From Pardosa pseudoannulata (Eukaryota; Arthropoda; Arachnida; Araneae; Lycosidae): DNA of 64,000 bases. Location: positions 20,220,426-20,284,425 of the forward strand of contig CM063504.1 of assembly GCA_032207245.1 (NCBI GenBank). Reading direction: 5' to 3'. A program made the position numbers and the translations under genes. This document shows, in pieces, positions 23,916 to 37,138 of this stretch (position 1 is the stretch's first letter; each line of letters begins with the position of its first letter). A model generated the notes under the pieces. That model did not search any database. It was not told where the DNA came from and worked only from the letters and a program-made list of their open reading frames with translations.

Positions 23916-24470
23916 CAGTAATTTTTAGTTACCATATTTCTTAATTCAGTATGGCTTGGCAACGCAACTCTATTGCAGTCATGGCGTGAAAGGAAACACG
24001 CTCAGATTCTAAGATCAGACAAAATTCTTTACATTACATAAAAATTTTAAAATTATATAAAATTCTTTGTTTTCATTTCAAAGTTAGAGAGCTGACGAAC
24101 ACATTTGTCTCAGGCAAGATGTAAACGTGAATCTAATGATTTGTGAAAAGCGTCCTGAAGAGGAGGAGGATATCACTTGGATAGTTTCACATGAAAGTAA
24201 GACTTAAGTCGATGGTACTTTTAGGGCTTGTTAAACCATTCGTAGCGGGAAAATTGCAAACAACGGCATAAAGCTTGTAAAGATACTAAGTTTATCCTAT
24301 GAGAAATGACGGCTGATTCATAAAGTTTAAGAAAGGGTCACACGTAGTAGTTATTAATTGACGCTTTAGTTTTGATTTAATTTTCGTAGCTGGTAAACTG
24401 ACGATTAAGAAAAGTAGAACGTGGATTGGAAAAATTTTAAGAAATTTTATAGGAAATAATTTTTAATGTT
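23916..24470. other. No gene recognised
   Basis: Non-coding sequence between the hAT relic and a microsatellite. Confidence 0.5.
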
Positions 24471-25104
<634 letters not shown>

Positions 25105-26090
25105 TGTAACGTATCCGGTCCCTGTTTTAGGTGACACAATGAAGAATCAGGTGTTTCTGGAATAATTAATTTATTTACACCTCTGCTATATACATCATTT
25201 CTATATACAGACAAAAAAAAATTCAGATCACAGGTATGTGATTCGATATATGTAGGCCTGAGTAGAGACGTACCGAAATATTAGAGATCAGACGGAAGAA
25301 ATAATTCGGTAGCTCGGGCGGAAGTTCTCTGAAATAATTAAGTTGAAAGTACTCTCAAGTAGACGAGATTAGATGAAATAACAACTGGTTTCTTCGAAGA
25401 ATATAAAACACAGCGTTTCTAAGAGGAATGTGCGATCAATCCTGAAGAGGATTATATTAAAAGAAAACCCAAGGCACAGGGTATCGTTCTCAATCTCAGC
25501 AAGAGATATATCCCAAGGTGGGAGTTTCGCTAGGAAAAACTCCGATGGAGAGACTGGTCAAGACGACCTCCGAGTTAGCTGACTCGGGCTGGTTACTCTC
25601 AAAAGAAAAGATCCCAAGGTAGGATTATAGCTAAATAAACTCTGCGATAGAGAGACTGGTCAAGGCGACCTCCGAATTAGCTGTTTTCTAGCTAACTAAC
25701 TTCTTTTAAAAAAATCCTCTCTCGTCTCTTTTCTAGGGAGGGGCCTCTAAGAGAGGGGGCCTCACCGACAATTTCATAATTGGATCATCTAGCGATGACC
25801 TCACCTTCTACCAACTGGATTGGTCTGGGCTAGGCCGCAAACCCAGGAGTCTCTGAAATTCGTGTTGGCTAGATCCAATGACGCGGCATTTCTTTGTAGT
25901 TCCGATGGTCATATTTCTGCCTGTCAGTCTGGCATCCAGGTGTCTGGTCCGTTGTTTCGTTAGTGTAGGGCACAAAAGTCTAGACATCGTGGTGCCGGGG
26001 AAAACAATCCCTTTGTATCCACATAAGCGAAGTTCATTTCTCAAAGCAAAGTTCTTTGATGTAGACACACCGCTAAATCACGCCATTACA
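25105..26090 (-). mobile_element. Possible solo LTR or LTR-like repeat
   Basis: Read on the minus strand the segment starts TGTAATGGCGTG and ends CCGGATACGTTACA, with AATAAA about 70 bp before that end. This fits LTR organisation. It is visibly less AT-rich than its flanks. Inside, 25510-25605 and 25611-25700 are diverged direct repeats sharing ATCCCAAGGT and GAGAGACTGGTCAAG. No target duplication was found (TGTAT versus GCTTA), so the limits and the class are uncertain. Confidence 0.35.
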
Positions 26091-26966
26091 GCTTATATAC
26101 ACACACACACATACACACGTATAGATAGATACAGAAGTATAATCGAGCTCACTGCGTCAGACAGACTGGTGAAATCCAAATCGGGGTATTATAACCAATC
26201 CTATATAGTCATTTTGAAATATCCAAGAACTGATTAATCCTTATTAACATTTTTACATTTAATCTGCAGAATAAGTTTATTTCCGAGTTCCTATAAACGC
26301 TTTTAAAAAATACAATAGTCTAAAGAAATATCTAACTGTCGATGGAATTTTTTAAAATCAAATGCTCAATTTTTCAAGCCATTACATTATTTTCACCTCT
26401 GCGAAAAATGACGTGAATTTCTGCCGAATCCACCTTTTCCACGATATCACATTTCACGATTCACATTTCCTGAAATTCCACCAGTTTCTTTCGAAATTGT
26501 GCCTATTTCCTCAATTTGATGGGGGAAGAATGGTTCGATGAGAAGCTTGAAAATGAGTCTTTCTTTACATATGTACTTTTGAAGTCATGATATTAAATTT
26601 TAATGCATGTAGAAGGAATTTATTGGAAAAAATTCCTTTTGCTCCGTTTTAAGATTTTTACGTCGTGAAATATTCAGTCTATCTAGCTTAGCTATAGCTG
26701 AATAAATGAATAAATAAAGGAATGTGCGGCATTTTTCCCGGCTCAACAAATATTCAACAAAATAAATTTCAAGTACTTAGTTGAATTTTTGATGCAATAT
26801 TTTCAGGGTGTCGATTTTTTAATATTCTTTGAAATTTTTCTTTTTTACTCTTTCAAAGGGATAGTAGATGCGTCTAATATGCCGAAACAAAATCAGTAGA
26901 ATTCTGTCCCATACTTTTTATATGTATATCTTACTTTTTAGGTGGCAGGATATGCTATGTATCGAG
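26091..26966. other. No gene recognised
   Basis: AT-rich sequence without a supported feature. Confidence 0.5.
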
Positions 26967-27566
26967 TAGAATGTACACTCCCAGAGAGTGATTTAGAATA
27001 GTGGGAAGGCACAACCCCAGATTTTCGTTTTACTAACAAATAGAATTTACGTTATTTCACTCCCTCATATAAAATAAAGGATGTCTTTTAATTCTGAAAA
27101 CATTCAGTCATCAGATTTCATCGGAAATAGTCATTGTGACTACTTTTAGCGTTTTGTCTATAAGTACGGACTACGGAACTTTAAATATCCATTTTGAAAA
27201 TTCCTAGACGCATTGTAAATACAGTAGAACCTCGATTATCTGAACCTCAATTAACCGAAAATCTCCGTTAGAATGTACACTCCCAGAGAGTGATTTAGAA
27301 TAGTGGGAAGGCACAACCCCAGATTTTCGTTTTACTAACAAATAGAATTTACGTTATTTCACTCCCTCATATAAAATAAAGGATGTCTTTTAATTCTGAA
27401 AACATTCAGTCATCAGATTTCATCGGAAATAGTCATTTTGACTACTTTTAGCGTTTTGTCTATAAGTACGGACGACGGAACTTCAAATATCTATTTTGAA
27501 AATTCCTAGACGCATTGTAAATACAGTAGAACTTCGATTAACCGAAACTTTCCGTTAACCGCAGTC
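26967..27566. repeat. Tandem duplication, 302-bp period, two units
   Basis: TAGAATGTACACTCCC at 26967 recurs at 27269 and the following roughly 295 bp are nearly identical. Visible differences are few (for example GTGAC versus TTGAC near 27135/27440). Each unit ends with the left terminus of a pogo/Tigger-like MITE (27222 and 27534). Confidence 0.9.
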
Positions 27567-27960
27567 TGTTTCTTCTTCACTTTTTTTTTTTCACTTTCTA
27601 CTATCATCCAAAATTTTGGCTTTACAAACATGCATTTTTAAAGTTTTTTCCCATTCCTTTTGTATGCAAGTCGTTTTTTTCAAACTATGAGTGCTGATAA
27701 ATATTTTAGAATTCCCTTTTTTAGAATTCCTTCTAGCAAGCACAATTTTCGGCATGAGTGTAGTCTTTCTCACTTTCAAATATCCTGTTCTAAACAAAAA
27801 ACACATCTCATTTAGAAGGTCATACTGCCGAGCAGCAGAACAGTCGAATGTTAGTGCACCAATGAAGATACTACAAATTGAACTAGAAGATTATTGATGA
27901 ATTCTGGATTATCCCAAGTAGGTTCGGTCCCAATTGCTTCGGATAACCGAGGTTGTACTT
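27534..27960. mobile_element. pogo/Tigger-like MITE (TA-flanked)
   Basis: The left end CAGTAGAACTTCGATTAACC and the right end GGATAACCGAGGTTGTACTT are inverted, with TA on both sides (27532-27533 and 27961-27962). The CAGTAGAACCTCGATTA-type terminus is common to pogo/Tigger-related elements. No transposase frame. A partial left end is also found at 27222-27270, made by the tandem duplication. Confidence 0.75.
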
Positions 27961-28261
27961 TAGTTCCGCCATGCAGTCCGTATTTCGTTACACAATTCAA
28001 AAACGATTATCCGTATAACGACGAACTTTTGTTTTTAAGATTGCTTTAACATTTACTTTTGCAGTTGCATTTTTGAATGCAATCTGCACTCTATGTTACG
28101 AGAAATTTCAATACAAGAAATAATAATGCCGCTGGGCTTAATTCAAAAACAATCAGCCGTAGATTGTTGAAATTTTGTATTTAGGACTGGCATGTTAGTT
28201 TGTTGTGCACCTCCATTTTTGATTGCAATCTGCTCTCTTTATGACGAAAAATCTCAATATA

Positions 28262-29315
28262 CAGGATCTGGTCATATCAATGGGACCGCTCTCTAAATTT
28301 TTTTTTTTATTTTCTAAAGAACTTCATGAAGCGTTTGGAATCTTTAACCACGAGTAGCAATTCATTCATCACACATTCTATTGAAAAATAAGTCACTAAT
28401 ATATTTAGGGGACCAAAAGTAGAAATTTGCTCACCCTATACCAAAAAAGTTGGGAATGATCCATAAATTTCACCAATTATGAAAATTAGTATACGCAATT
28501 GCTGTGAGCATTTTTTCGAGAAAAGAAATATTTAATGCTAAAATAGACGTCGATTAAAAAAACCATCCAGTTTACTTAAGTTTACCCAGTTATCTTAAGT
28601 TCACAATTTGTAACCTAATGTCGTGATATGTGCAGATTATTTAAGATATAATAGCAGTAATAGTACACTGAAATTTAAAATGAATGTATTAAATACTCCA
28701 TGAGATACGTGCTGTTAAAAAAAAAGTTTTTATCTGAGCATGCGTGGTAAGGTTGAATTTTTATGCTGCTACAATTTCATAGATTACTCTATAGGGCAAC
28801 ATATGTTAAAATCCCACTTGAATATGTGTAAATAACAAATTGTATGCCATTTATTGAGCTGCTTTATTGTAAGTTTAATATAAAACTGATAAGGGGCTTT
28901 TCTTAAATTAAATTTTTTGTTTTGCAAAACATCCATTTCCTGCTAAGTAACCTTGTATTATACATTCTTGGTCATTCTTGTATTATACAGTATCAAGTCA
29001 TTTAATATTGCTAAATTTGCGTAAAATGTCTATTTATGAGCATGATTAAATATTCCTTTACAAAAACGCACACAGCAATTGCATAATGCTCATATTTAGT
29101 ACAATTTACCGACCATTCTCAAAATTTTTTGTACAAGGTAAACCAATTTCTACTTAAAAAGAGTTTTACTTTAGTTGGTCCGATGAATGCACTTGTGAGG
29201 AAATGCCTTCACTACTCGAGGTTAAAATTTCCAAGCACTTCATCAAGTAATTCTTCAGGAATTCGAAAAAAACCCCAAAATTAGAAAGTGTTCCCAATTA
29301 CGTGACCAGACCCTG
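28262..29315. mobile_element. Long-TIR MITE (TA-flanked), about 300-bp arms
   Basis: Ends CAGGATCTGGTCA and TGACCAGACCCTG with TA target duplications (28260-28261 and 29316-29317). The inverted arms go on, with substitutions and indels, to about 28560 and 29015, and share blocks such as GAACTTCATGAAG / CTTCATCAAGTAAT, ACCACGAGTAG / CTACTCGAGG and GCAATTGCTGTG / CACAGCAATTGC. The 450-bp centre is AT-rich and non-coding. Tc1/mariner-like is inferred from the TA target and CAGG ends. Confidence 0.75.
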
Positions 29316-29317
29316 TA

Positions 29318-30362
29318 TATTAACACTACCAGTCTACAACATGGAAAACAAAAAGGTATCGACGTGTTTACGTGCAGTTAAAAAAATGCTTAAGCAGTGC
29401 TTGGAACAATTTTTTGTCTATTTTTAAACAAGTACAAACGGAAATGAAATTATTTGCAGAGAATTATTTGAACATTACCGTTCTATTTTTAGGGCGGAAT
29501 ACAGAAAGTATTCTAATCATGAAAAATTGCGAATATCTATATAACGAAATACATCGTACATTAATGCTGACGGACATTGCCAGATTGGAGCACTTGAATT
29601 CTATTCAGACCATAACACCATAGCCTAGAGAAACGAAACATACTTTTACCTTTTAAAGGAATGTGCGAATGATAATCCTTATGTGAAGCAAACATACAAT
29701 TGAAATTTTAAAAATTGTGTATAATTTAATAGGTGTAAAAGGAGGTCATATAACTCCATATTCATTTTTTTGTTAATTTTGAAAAGCATTATTTTGATTA
29801 GACAGAGAAGTCTAAGGTAGCGAATAGTCAGATTTTAAACCATAGAGAATGTATGAAAGCCACAAGACTTCCTCACATAAAGTGCAGAAATATCACCAGA
29901 TATCGATTTTTGTCCGAAACTGTTCATTGCAGCGAATAACATCAAGCCTTTGTCGTTAACCATTGTCGTGTAGTCCTCGTTTATATTTGAGTATTAACTT
30001 GTGATCAAATGTATAGTGGTATTTATTTTGATTGCGTTGTGTAAAAGTATTTTAGTGCTAAATTTAACCACAGGTTCTGAGAAACTACAGACATAAGATA
30101 TGAAAATGAACTAAAAGCTAAATTAAAAGCATCTGAAACCAGCTTAAAATAAAAAAAAAATTTATTATAATGATATATAAACATCTGTGTACACATAAAC
30201 TGATTCTATCTTCATAAAATATGCTTTATCAACACCTTCAAAATTAGGTGCCACTCGCCACTCTAGATTAGTTCTGACAATAATTTTTCATCACTTAAGT
30301 AATTATGTAAATATAAGAGAGAGGACCTAATCTCAATTTCAAAATGTATGTAAAAGGGGGTA
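29318..30362. other. No gene recognised
   Basis: The first 30 bases, together with 28205-28261, resemble the reverse complement of 44016-44095, so the long-TIR MITE landed inside an older dispersed repeat. Otherwise nothing was recognised. Confidence 0.5.
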
Positions 30363-30813
30363 CCTTTGTGAGTTAATATGTTGTGCCCGGAACACTGCTG
30401 GTTGAGGGCTGATCAGGATTGGGTATGTATGGATCTTCCGTCGGTCTGGTCAGGGACTTCCTTCTGAGTGTTTGGGGTGCTTCCGTAATATTTGATACAG
30501 GAATACTTCCCGTCGGACTTGTCTCCTTGACTGGACTCTCGAACAAGTTCCGTCGGACTTCTCTCCTCGTCTGAACTACAGAACACGTCTGTCGGACTCT
30601 CTCCTCGTCTGGGGTTCCGAACACCTTCACTAGATTTTTCTTCTTTTTTTAGATTTTTCTTCTTTTATTAATTTCATCCTTGTCCCCTCTTCCTTCTTAT
30701 CGTCCAATCGGGATCGTTGTAAAAATATAATTGGTCTGCTTAAACCCCGCCTTGAGACGCCCTTCTAATTGGGCACTGTCCCTTAGGGACCCATAAATAA
30801 CTACACAAAGGTA
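30361..30813. mobile_element. Candidate TIR element with internal minisatellite
   Basis: CCTTTGTGAGTTA (30363) is mirrored by TAACTACACAAAGG (to 30811), with TA on both sides. Inside, 30507-30620 holds about three diverged roughly 43-bp units, each with GTCGGACT and TCTCCT. On the minus strand these units are open (85 codons, 30373-30630) as a charged Arg/Glu/Thr/Pro-rich peptide with no recognised domain. The element class is unknown. Confidence 0.5.
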
Positions 30814-33299
30814 CATTCTTATTTAATGTCAAGTACGGAGACGGGATTCTAATCTAGGACTGGGATCAGAACCTCGCCCGAGATCACCGTACAAGACAAC
30901 AATATCCGTAGAATATAATTTTATGGTTCTCTGTCTTTTACAAAGATGTGATGAAGTCAGATTTAGATCCCGAGCATTTTACTTCTTGTATGAATGAATC
31001 AATTAAATTACTGATCTTAATTAAATTACTGCCTCATCACGACCATTGTAAGAACAATTGAAAGGCTGTCTGATAAACTAAGACATACATAAAATAGTCT
31101 ATATTTTAAGTGTCCATCTGTTTGCTTGCATTCTAAAAAATTTTTTAATGGGATTCAAAACTTCAAAATTGTCAAGTCTTCATACTGTAAGTAGTTTCAT
31201 TTAGGAATGGTTTAACTCCATGATTATGGTCTATTATTTGTATTGAATCATGATGCATAGAAATTCAACCATTTTTTTATTCAACTTCTCATACATAATA
31301 CCACAAAAACTCAAACAATAATGCCCGATGCGCTACCCAACATTTTGAGATTTTCAACTTCAGTTATATTCCCGTCGTATTATTTTCATATTATGTTACT
31401 TACCGGTGAAGAATTCATCAGCTATCCTTAGACGTGAGAGGTAATTACTTTTTTACTATAGTTTTCAATTATGTTTTGTGTTATCCTTTTGATTTTCCGA
31501 ATAATAAACCATTCACCTATTATAAAATTTTGTGTAACACCGAAAACTATCGGATAATACTTCTTTTATTAATTTTATAAACATACCATCCAGTCTCTCT
31601 TTCATTTTTTTATCTTAAAAAAATGTTTCATCTCATTACGCAAAGTATAGTATGTCTTCAATGAAAAATATCCCCGTCTTATGAACCACACAAAAAACAA
31701 ACCACTTAACTATTTATTGTGCAATATTTTGTGCTATATTTTAGGCAATTTTAAAGCACTTAAATCACACCTGAACTCCCTAAATAATGAAATAGATTTG
31801 CAACCGCTATTCATTTTAATGGTGGAGTCTGGAACTTAAAAGTGTCACATGATCATATCCTAATTTCTGCAAATCGCAAGCAAAAAATAAAAAAAGAATG
31901 AGAGAGATTTCTGAACTATTACTATTATGAAAAGTAGAGACTACAGGAAGTCGCTTATTTTGATGAAAGAAAGATTTATGTTAAAATTGCTTTAAATAAC
32001 TCCCTTTTTTAATGATGATTTATTATTCTACGATGGTCATCATTAGGCATTTGTCATTGAATATGCCGAAAATCAATTTATACCTTTCTAACATTCTTTG
32101 CTGCATATTGCGTTTGCATTTTTCCTAATCGATAATTTTATATAACCTCCTCTAAGGCATTCGATAATTTTATCGCAAATATTTCAAAGCTATACAAGTT
32201 CAGTGGAGTAAATTCTTTGCCTATTGAAACGTTCTCTGATATTTCATAATAATTTTAATAGAAATATGAAGGATTGCTGAGATAGTTAGGAAAGAATTTC
32301 GTTTTCTGTTTACCACTGACAACTTAGTTATTCAACTTTTATAAGGGAATGTTTAAATAGGAGAACTGTAAACATTTGATTTCAAAGTTGTAGTTTGTTA
32401 ATAACATAAAATCCTTTATTCTACATTCTCATTATATCAAGATAATAACAAATAATAAAGTAAAAAATAGAAATTTTCTCACGTTTCCACTATCAGAAAT
32501 AATTTGTGGGAAACATTTTTCTGTTACAGGGAAAATTTTTTTTTATGTGTAACACCTAAAAAGTTTTTTTAGCTATGTGCAGTTAAATAATTTTTAACTG
32601 GGCATGCTCAATAGACTTTTTTTTGTGCAATCATAACTTAATTACGAACTATATAATACAACTTAGATAAAAATTTTACTTGAAAATCTTTAAATATACC
32701 TAGGACATCGATCATATTGAACATTTTTCAAGAAACTTCATGGAAACTGCAGGACGATAAGGAATTTTCAGCATAGTGTATTTGAACTAACATAGTTCGT
32801 GCAGCCTATCGAAAGTTATGGGTTTGAGGTTGTTAAAACGCCCTCTAGACTTTTTTTTTAAAATAAATTTGTATATGCACAGAAATTTTTATAAATTCGA
32901 GTGAAAGTCATAAGCGTATACTCAAAAGAGTTTTTTTCTTGTATAGCCGAGGCCTCTGAAGAGAAATCAGTTTTGATATTTAAATAATTTTTTTAAGATT
33001 AAAAATTTTTATTTTGCAAGTTTTAGAACGTTGATATAAAATACAATATTCAAAAATTAAATATTAAAAATTCATAATTAATCAATATTATAATATCGTT
33101 CAATATTAAAATTAAAAAATGTAATAGAAATAGGATAAGTAGTAAAAAATAAATAAATAAAAAATATTTTTTATTTCTTAATGCTTATCTCGGCACAAGA
33201 TTTCACAATTAATTACATTTAATAAATTTGTATGTAATTGTACATAAATTATTCTCTTGAATAAATTATTTAATCAAGATTAAATAGAATTCAGCCTAT
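30814..33299. other. No gene recognised
   Basis: AT-rich sequence. Positions 32560-32700 resemble part of the centre of the MITE at 28262-29315 (about 28690-28830), and about 32850-32950 resembles 180-270. These point to old dispersed repeats without readable ends. Confidence 0.45.
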
Positions 33300-33305
33300 A
33301 TACTT

Positions 33306-33455
33306 GACGTCCTCGCCTACCATTTCTCCAGTACGTCACAACGTAAGCCAGACATCATTAACCTCGAACTCGCAACCTTCCGGTTATGAGATCGATGTCT
33401 TTGCTGACTGGGTACCCACCGTACCTACACCGTACCATAAGCCGTAGCTCACAAA
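33306..33455 (-). repeat. SINE family 2 (tRNA-derived)
   Basis: On the minus strand an A-box-like GGTGGGTACCCAGTCAGC is followed by TCTCATAACCGGAAGG and the B-box-like GCGAGTTCGAGG. The CTCATAA anticodon-loop context resembles a Met-type tRNA, but the stems do not pair well, so it is a SINE head and not a tRNA gene. It is related to 45577-45711. Confidence 0.55.
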
Positions 33456-34138
33456 AATAAAATAGGAATTTATGTTACTTAATTAAAAAATTTTTATCCC
33501 TGCTTATTTATTCTTGTTACCGTTAATTGGCTAAACGAAACACTTAACTTTGCACTCAGTTTCCACCCTCAGTTTTGTTTTAGCACACATTAATCTATAG
33601 AATCAACGTTTTTTCTTTTATAATACGACAGTAAAAATTCTGTCAAATCAGACCTACCTATATTTTGTTATATACTTGTTATCACACACAGCTACGGTGT
33701 GTAATCTTTCTTAAAAATACGTACTCGTTCATGACACATTTTACTTGCACTGGTTGGCATTTCAATACAGTCTAATAAAAAATATAAAATAATTACGTCC
33801 ATGGAACATAATTATTTTACATGTTATTTTATATGAAAAAAAAAGTGTTTAAAAATATTTTACGAAGTATAATACTTATACTTGGTAAAATATCTTCATA
33901 CAATTTTTTCTAATAAAGAAAATATTTTACGATTTTTAGCTGAAATGAAACCTTTCTGTAATTGGCAATTCTGGGTGTCCAACGTAAAAAATGCTGAATA
34001 TACAAGAAAAAAAAAGGCCTGATATTTCAAAAATAATGCGTTTGAAAGGACACACTGTTTCCCTCCTAAAATATTACTTAAAATTAAAATTTATATGTTT
34101 TCTATTTTACATTGGCTTTAAATTTTACTATTTAGTAA
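33456..34138. other. No gene recognised
   Basis: AT-rich sequence without a supported feature. Confidence 0.5.
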
Positions 34139-34252
34139 TACAGTAAAACCTCGAGATAACGACCCCTGTGGGACCAACATCATATGGTCGTTGTAACGAA
34201 TTCAAAAAATAATAATAAAAATTGAGCAAAGAAATGATGCAACAGTACATAC

Positions 34253-34558
34253 CTAGAGAACACTTCTATTTATTTGTGTTTCCATTACTGAATTTTTGAA
34301 AAAAAAAAAGTCTTTTATTGATGCCTGTTTCAAGTTCATTTGGTAATTTTTCATTGTCACTGATTCCATATCCGTTAGATTTTGAAGGAAATCTTCAGAA
34401 TTAAATTGTCCTTCAAAATACTGACGCAAGGCATTTATTGCATTGAAGGCTTCTTTTACATTCTCTTTTTCAAAAGCTTGGACCATTTCTTCTCCGTCGT
34501 CGGAATCGCATATTTCTTCATTTCCGGTAATACGGGCAATAAAATCGTCCTCATTCAA
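34253..34558 (-). pseudogene. pogo/Tigger-type transposase C-terminal fragment
   Basis: 101 codons: an acidic block (CDSDDGEEMV), then KEAFNAINALRQYFEGQ, followed by KQASIKDFF. The pattern acidic linker, Ala-Leu-x-x-Leu-Arg-x-Tyr helix, and a final basic plus DFF motif is typical of the C-terminal tail of Tigger/CENP-B-like transposases. The DNA-binding and DDE domains are missing. The reading direction, with the C-terminus towards the left terminus, fits the surrounding element. Confidence 0.55.
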
Positions 34559-34899
34559 ATTTTCTTCGTAGCATTATAAAGTTTCGTCTACGGCAATAAA
34601 CTCATCGAGATAATTGAAGATTTAGTTCTTCCCTTTTCGTCACGCCCCCTCCCCTCCTTTAAGAAGAGGGGAGTACAGGTTTCTCGAAGTTGCACCACAG
34701 TACAATAATTTCGAAATAGCCCAATTGCTCATGAGTTCTGCGGACTGAAATTGGCGGTCGTTCTAACGAAATATAATACGCTTGGGGTCGTTGTAATGAT
34801 TCAAAATTAACATTATTCCTATGGTAAAATAATTGGGACTTTTTGAGATGGTCGTTCTAGCGGAGGGGTCGTTGTATCGTAGGACTCGGCAAAGTGATT

Positions 34900-35820
34900 A
34901 ATGTAAGTCGCAGCCTAGACCCCCAGGGCAGGCCACGCAATGAACTTAAGGGGAACCACTCCCCAAGAGGACCACTGCCCATTTTTTAGCCTCTCCCCCC
35001 CTCTCCAATTTTTTTTTTTAAGGTTTGCTTAAGACGATATCGGACCCTAAGGGCCGAAATCGCAGCCAGTGCATAAGCCGAAGGCCGTAACGGCAGATAT
35101 CGCAGCCAAGCCGGAGGGACCATCGGAAGCCACTTCCTCAGGGTCGCATAAGACGAGGCTGGACCCATGGGGACAGCCAGCGCAGCCATGCCGATAGGCC
35201 AAAACATACCGGGACCCGATTTCCTTTCTTTTTTTTTCTTTTTTTTTTTTCATCATTTTTCTCTCTCCGCTTAGGTTATTTTCTCGGGTTCCTGGAACTA
35301 TGCGAGGTTCCAGTGTTACCCTTTTCCGGTCACGCCGGGTCACGGGGGTTCCGCAGGGTGGGCCAATGTCCCGTCGCAATGAGTATTTGAGTGATGGAAC
35401 TACGGCCCAGGGTTACGAGTGTCGCCTCTCAAAATCTCCTGTCTCTCCCATTCGGCCATGTCGGTTTTCCGTCGGGTACGGTGCAACGAGCTAAATTCCC
35501 GGAGGTTACTTCCTCCTCTCCTTGGTTCACGTGGTTCGCTCCACCCTCACTAATTTCCGGCGTCAAGAGGTCAGCTAAGCATCCAGTAGTATTCAAAATT
35601 CCCCCCAAATTCAGCGCACCTCTACTGCGGTCACCCTTATTTGGCGCCTGCGGCGCGACTGGCGCTGGCCGGGTACTTCGGCGGGTTTAGTGCGGAGTGG
35701 GGTAGCCCAATACTTGCGATCTGCCCACCGCCACCGGATACGCCTGGAGGGCCTCACGGCTAAATGGGTCCGGTTGGCGCATGATTGTATCGTGGGGTTG
35801 TTAAAAAGAGGCTCTACTGT
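34900..35820. other. GC-rich island of unknown nature
   Basis: This stretch is far richer in G, C and CpG than anything else nearby. It contains short repeats such as ATCGCAGCCA and GCGCAGCCA, and no frame has a recognisable domain. Its right edge coincides with a pogo/Tigger-like terminus. It may be internal sequence of an unrecognised transposon, a CpG-island-like element or transferred DNA. Confidence 0.5.
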
Positions 35821-35821
35821 A

Positions 35822-36798
35822 TATATTTTTGCTCGAGTACTAAACGACATCTCTGATTATGTATATAGAAGCCCGTGCCGAAATGTGGAGCAAGTAATGC
35901 ACAAACATAGTTATGCAATATATCGCAACGTGTCTAACGGAATTCGCTTTCTTTACATTTTATGTGACTCGAATTCATTTTAGGAAATGAAATATCTTAT
36001 GAAATCCATTCAAAATGCGTTTCGATTTCACGTCACAGACATGAACTTGTTGTTTTGGGTGAAGGGTAATTCCCTCACATCTTCTTTCCCTCCGTTATAG
36101 ATTTTTGAGGCAAGAGATTGGAATGCATAAAGCAAAATATTACAGATTCCATTTAGTAGCGTCTCCTTGTCGTTTGCCCTTTAAAGCGTCCTTTGTGTAT
36201 TCGAAACGCGAAACTGGGATGGCAAGAATGGAATAGGGAGGAACAAATTGGAAAATCAATAGGAAACAAATGTTATCAGCGCATTTAATTTATAAAAGAT
36301 ATCACGTTTAAAAAATTAGGCGTAAAGCTTTGGAGAATGTTTTGAATGACATCTGTAGAAATTTTTTAATCATTATTATTACTATAATCCACGGTTTTTC
36401 ATTACTTATCCTAGACGACATTTAAGTAACCTTTACCACAATTGAATTGCAATGTTAATTAAATTTATTACGAGTGTTATGCATTTAAATAATTTCCTCG
36501 GTTTCTTTCATGATATACTACACCTGCTTTTCAGGGCAGTGTTTTAAATATTCTGTTTCTGTTTTAAAAGAGCTTTTGACGAGGAAATCTTAAATTTGTA
36601 TGCAAATCTATTCACGTCGTCTTACAAAGTATATAAACACCTTTTGTTGAAAATAATGTAGAACGTACCGTGATGTTGCCAAATATTGATTAAAAGAGGA
36701 TTATTCAGTAATGAATGGTATGCTTTGTATTCTCGGCTTGCATTCCAAAAATGTTCTTTGAGCTGATATGCTTAAACAAATTAATGAAGAGAAAAATG
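35822..36798. other. No gene recognised
   Basis: No supported feature between the Tigger-like end and the hAT-like terminus. Confidence 0.5.
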
Positions 36799-36930
36799 CA
36801 GGGTTCGCACGGTGCTTGAAAGTGCTTTAAAACTCCTGTTTTTTTCAAAGTAGAAAAAAACTACTTTAAAACTACTTTTTTATGTGAAAGTGCTTTTTTT
36901 ACATGAAATGTGAAAGTTGCTTTTTGTTGT
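36799..36930. mobile_element. hAT-like left end fragment
   Basis: CAGGGTTCGCACGG starts a segment with repeated subterminal motifs (TTGAAAGTGCTTTAAAACT, AAACTACTTTAAAACTAC, GTGAAAGTGC). Ends of this form occur in hAT elements. No matching right end was found, so it is truncated. Confidence 0.45.
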
Positions 36931-37138
36931 TGTTGTCTTTTCCTTCCTTTTTAAAATTATTATTGCACATTTATGAATAGTATTAACACATTGTGTGCGG
37001 GTCGCAGCGGAATTGTACCGGAAGCGGGCGTTTTGCGCATAAATTTAATCATTCAGTTAAATCTCAATAGATCGAAAATTATTTAATTTTTTAACCAACT
37101 TTTCGTATTTTATATTGAAATATATAAACAGATATATA

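Larger units (their letters stand above)
34139..35821. mobile_element. pogo/Tigger-like element, probably composite
   Basis: The left end CAGTAAAACCTCGAGATAAC (34141) and the right end GAGGCTCTACTG (to 35819) are inverted and both flanked by TA. A second right-end-like stretch at about 34859-34887 suggests that an inner unit of about 750 bp (34141-34887) is followed by further sequence of a related element. Subterminal motifs GGTCGTTGTAACGA, GGTCGTTCTAACGA and GGGTCGTTGTAATGA recur, as expected for transposase binding sites. A transposase C-terminus is encoded on the minus strand. The part at 34900-35820 is strikingly GC-rich. Confidence 0.6.

Noticed and set aside
34141..34887. Complete autonomous Tigger element
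   Set aside because: Only the transposase tail is present; the catalytic and DNA-binding parts are missing.
35391..35850. Frames in the GC-rich island on both strands
   Set aside because: Long frames are expected by chance where stop codons are rare. No motif was recognised.
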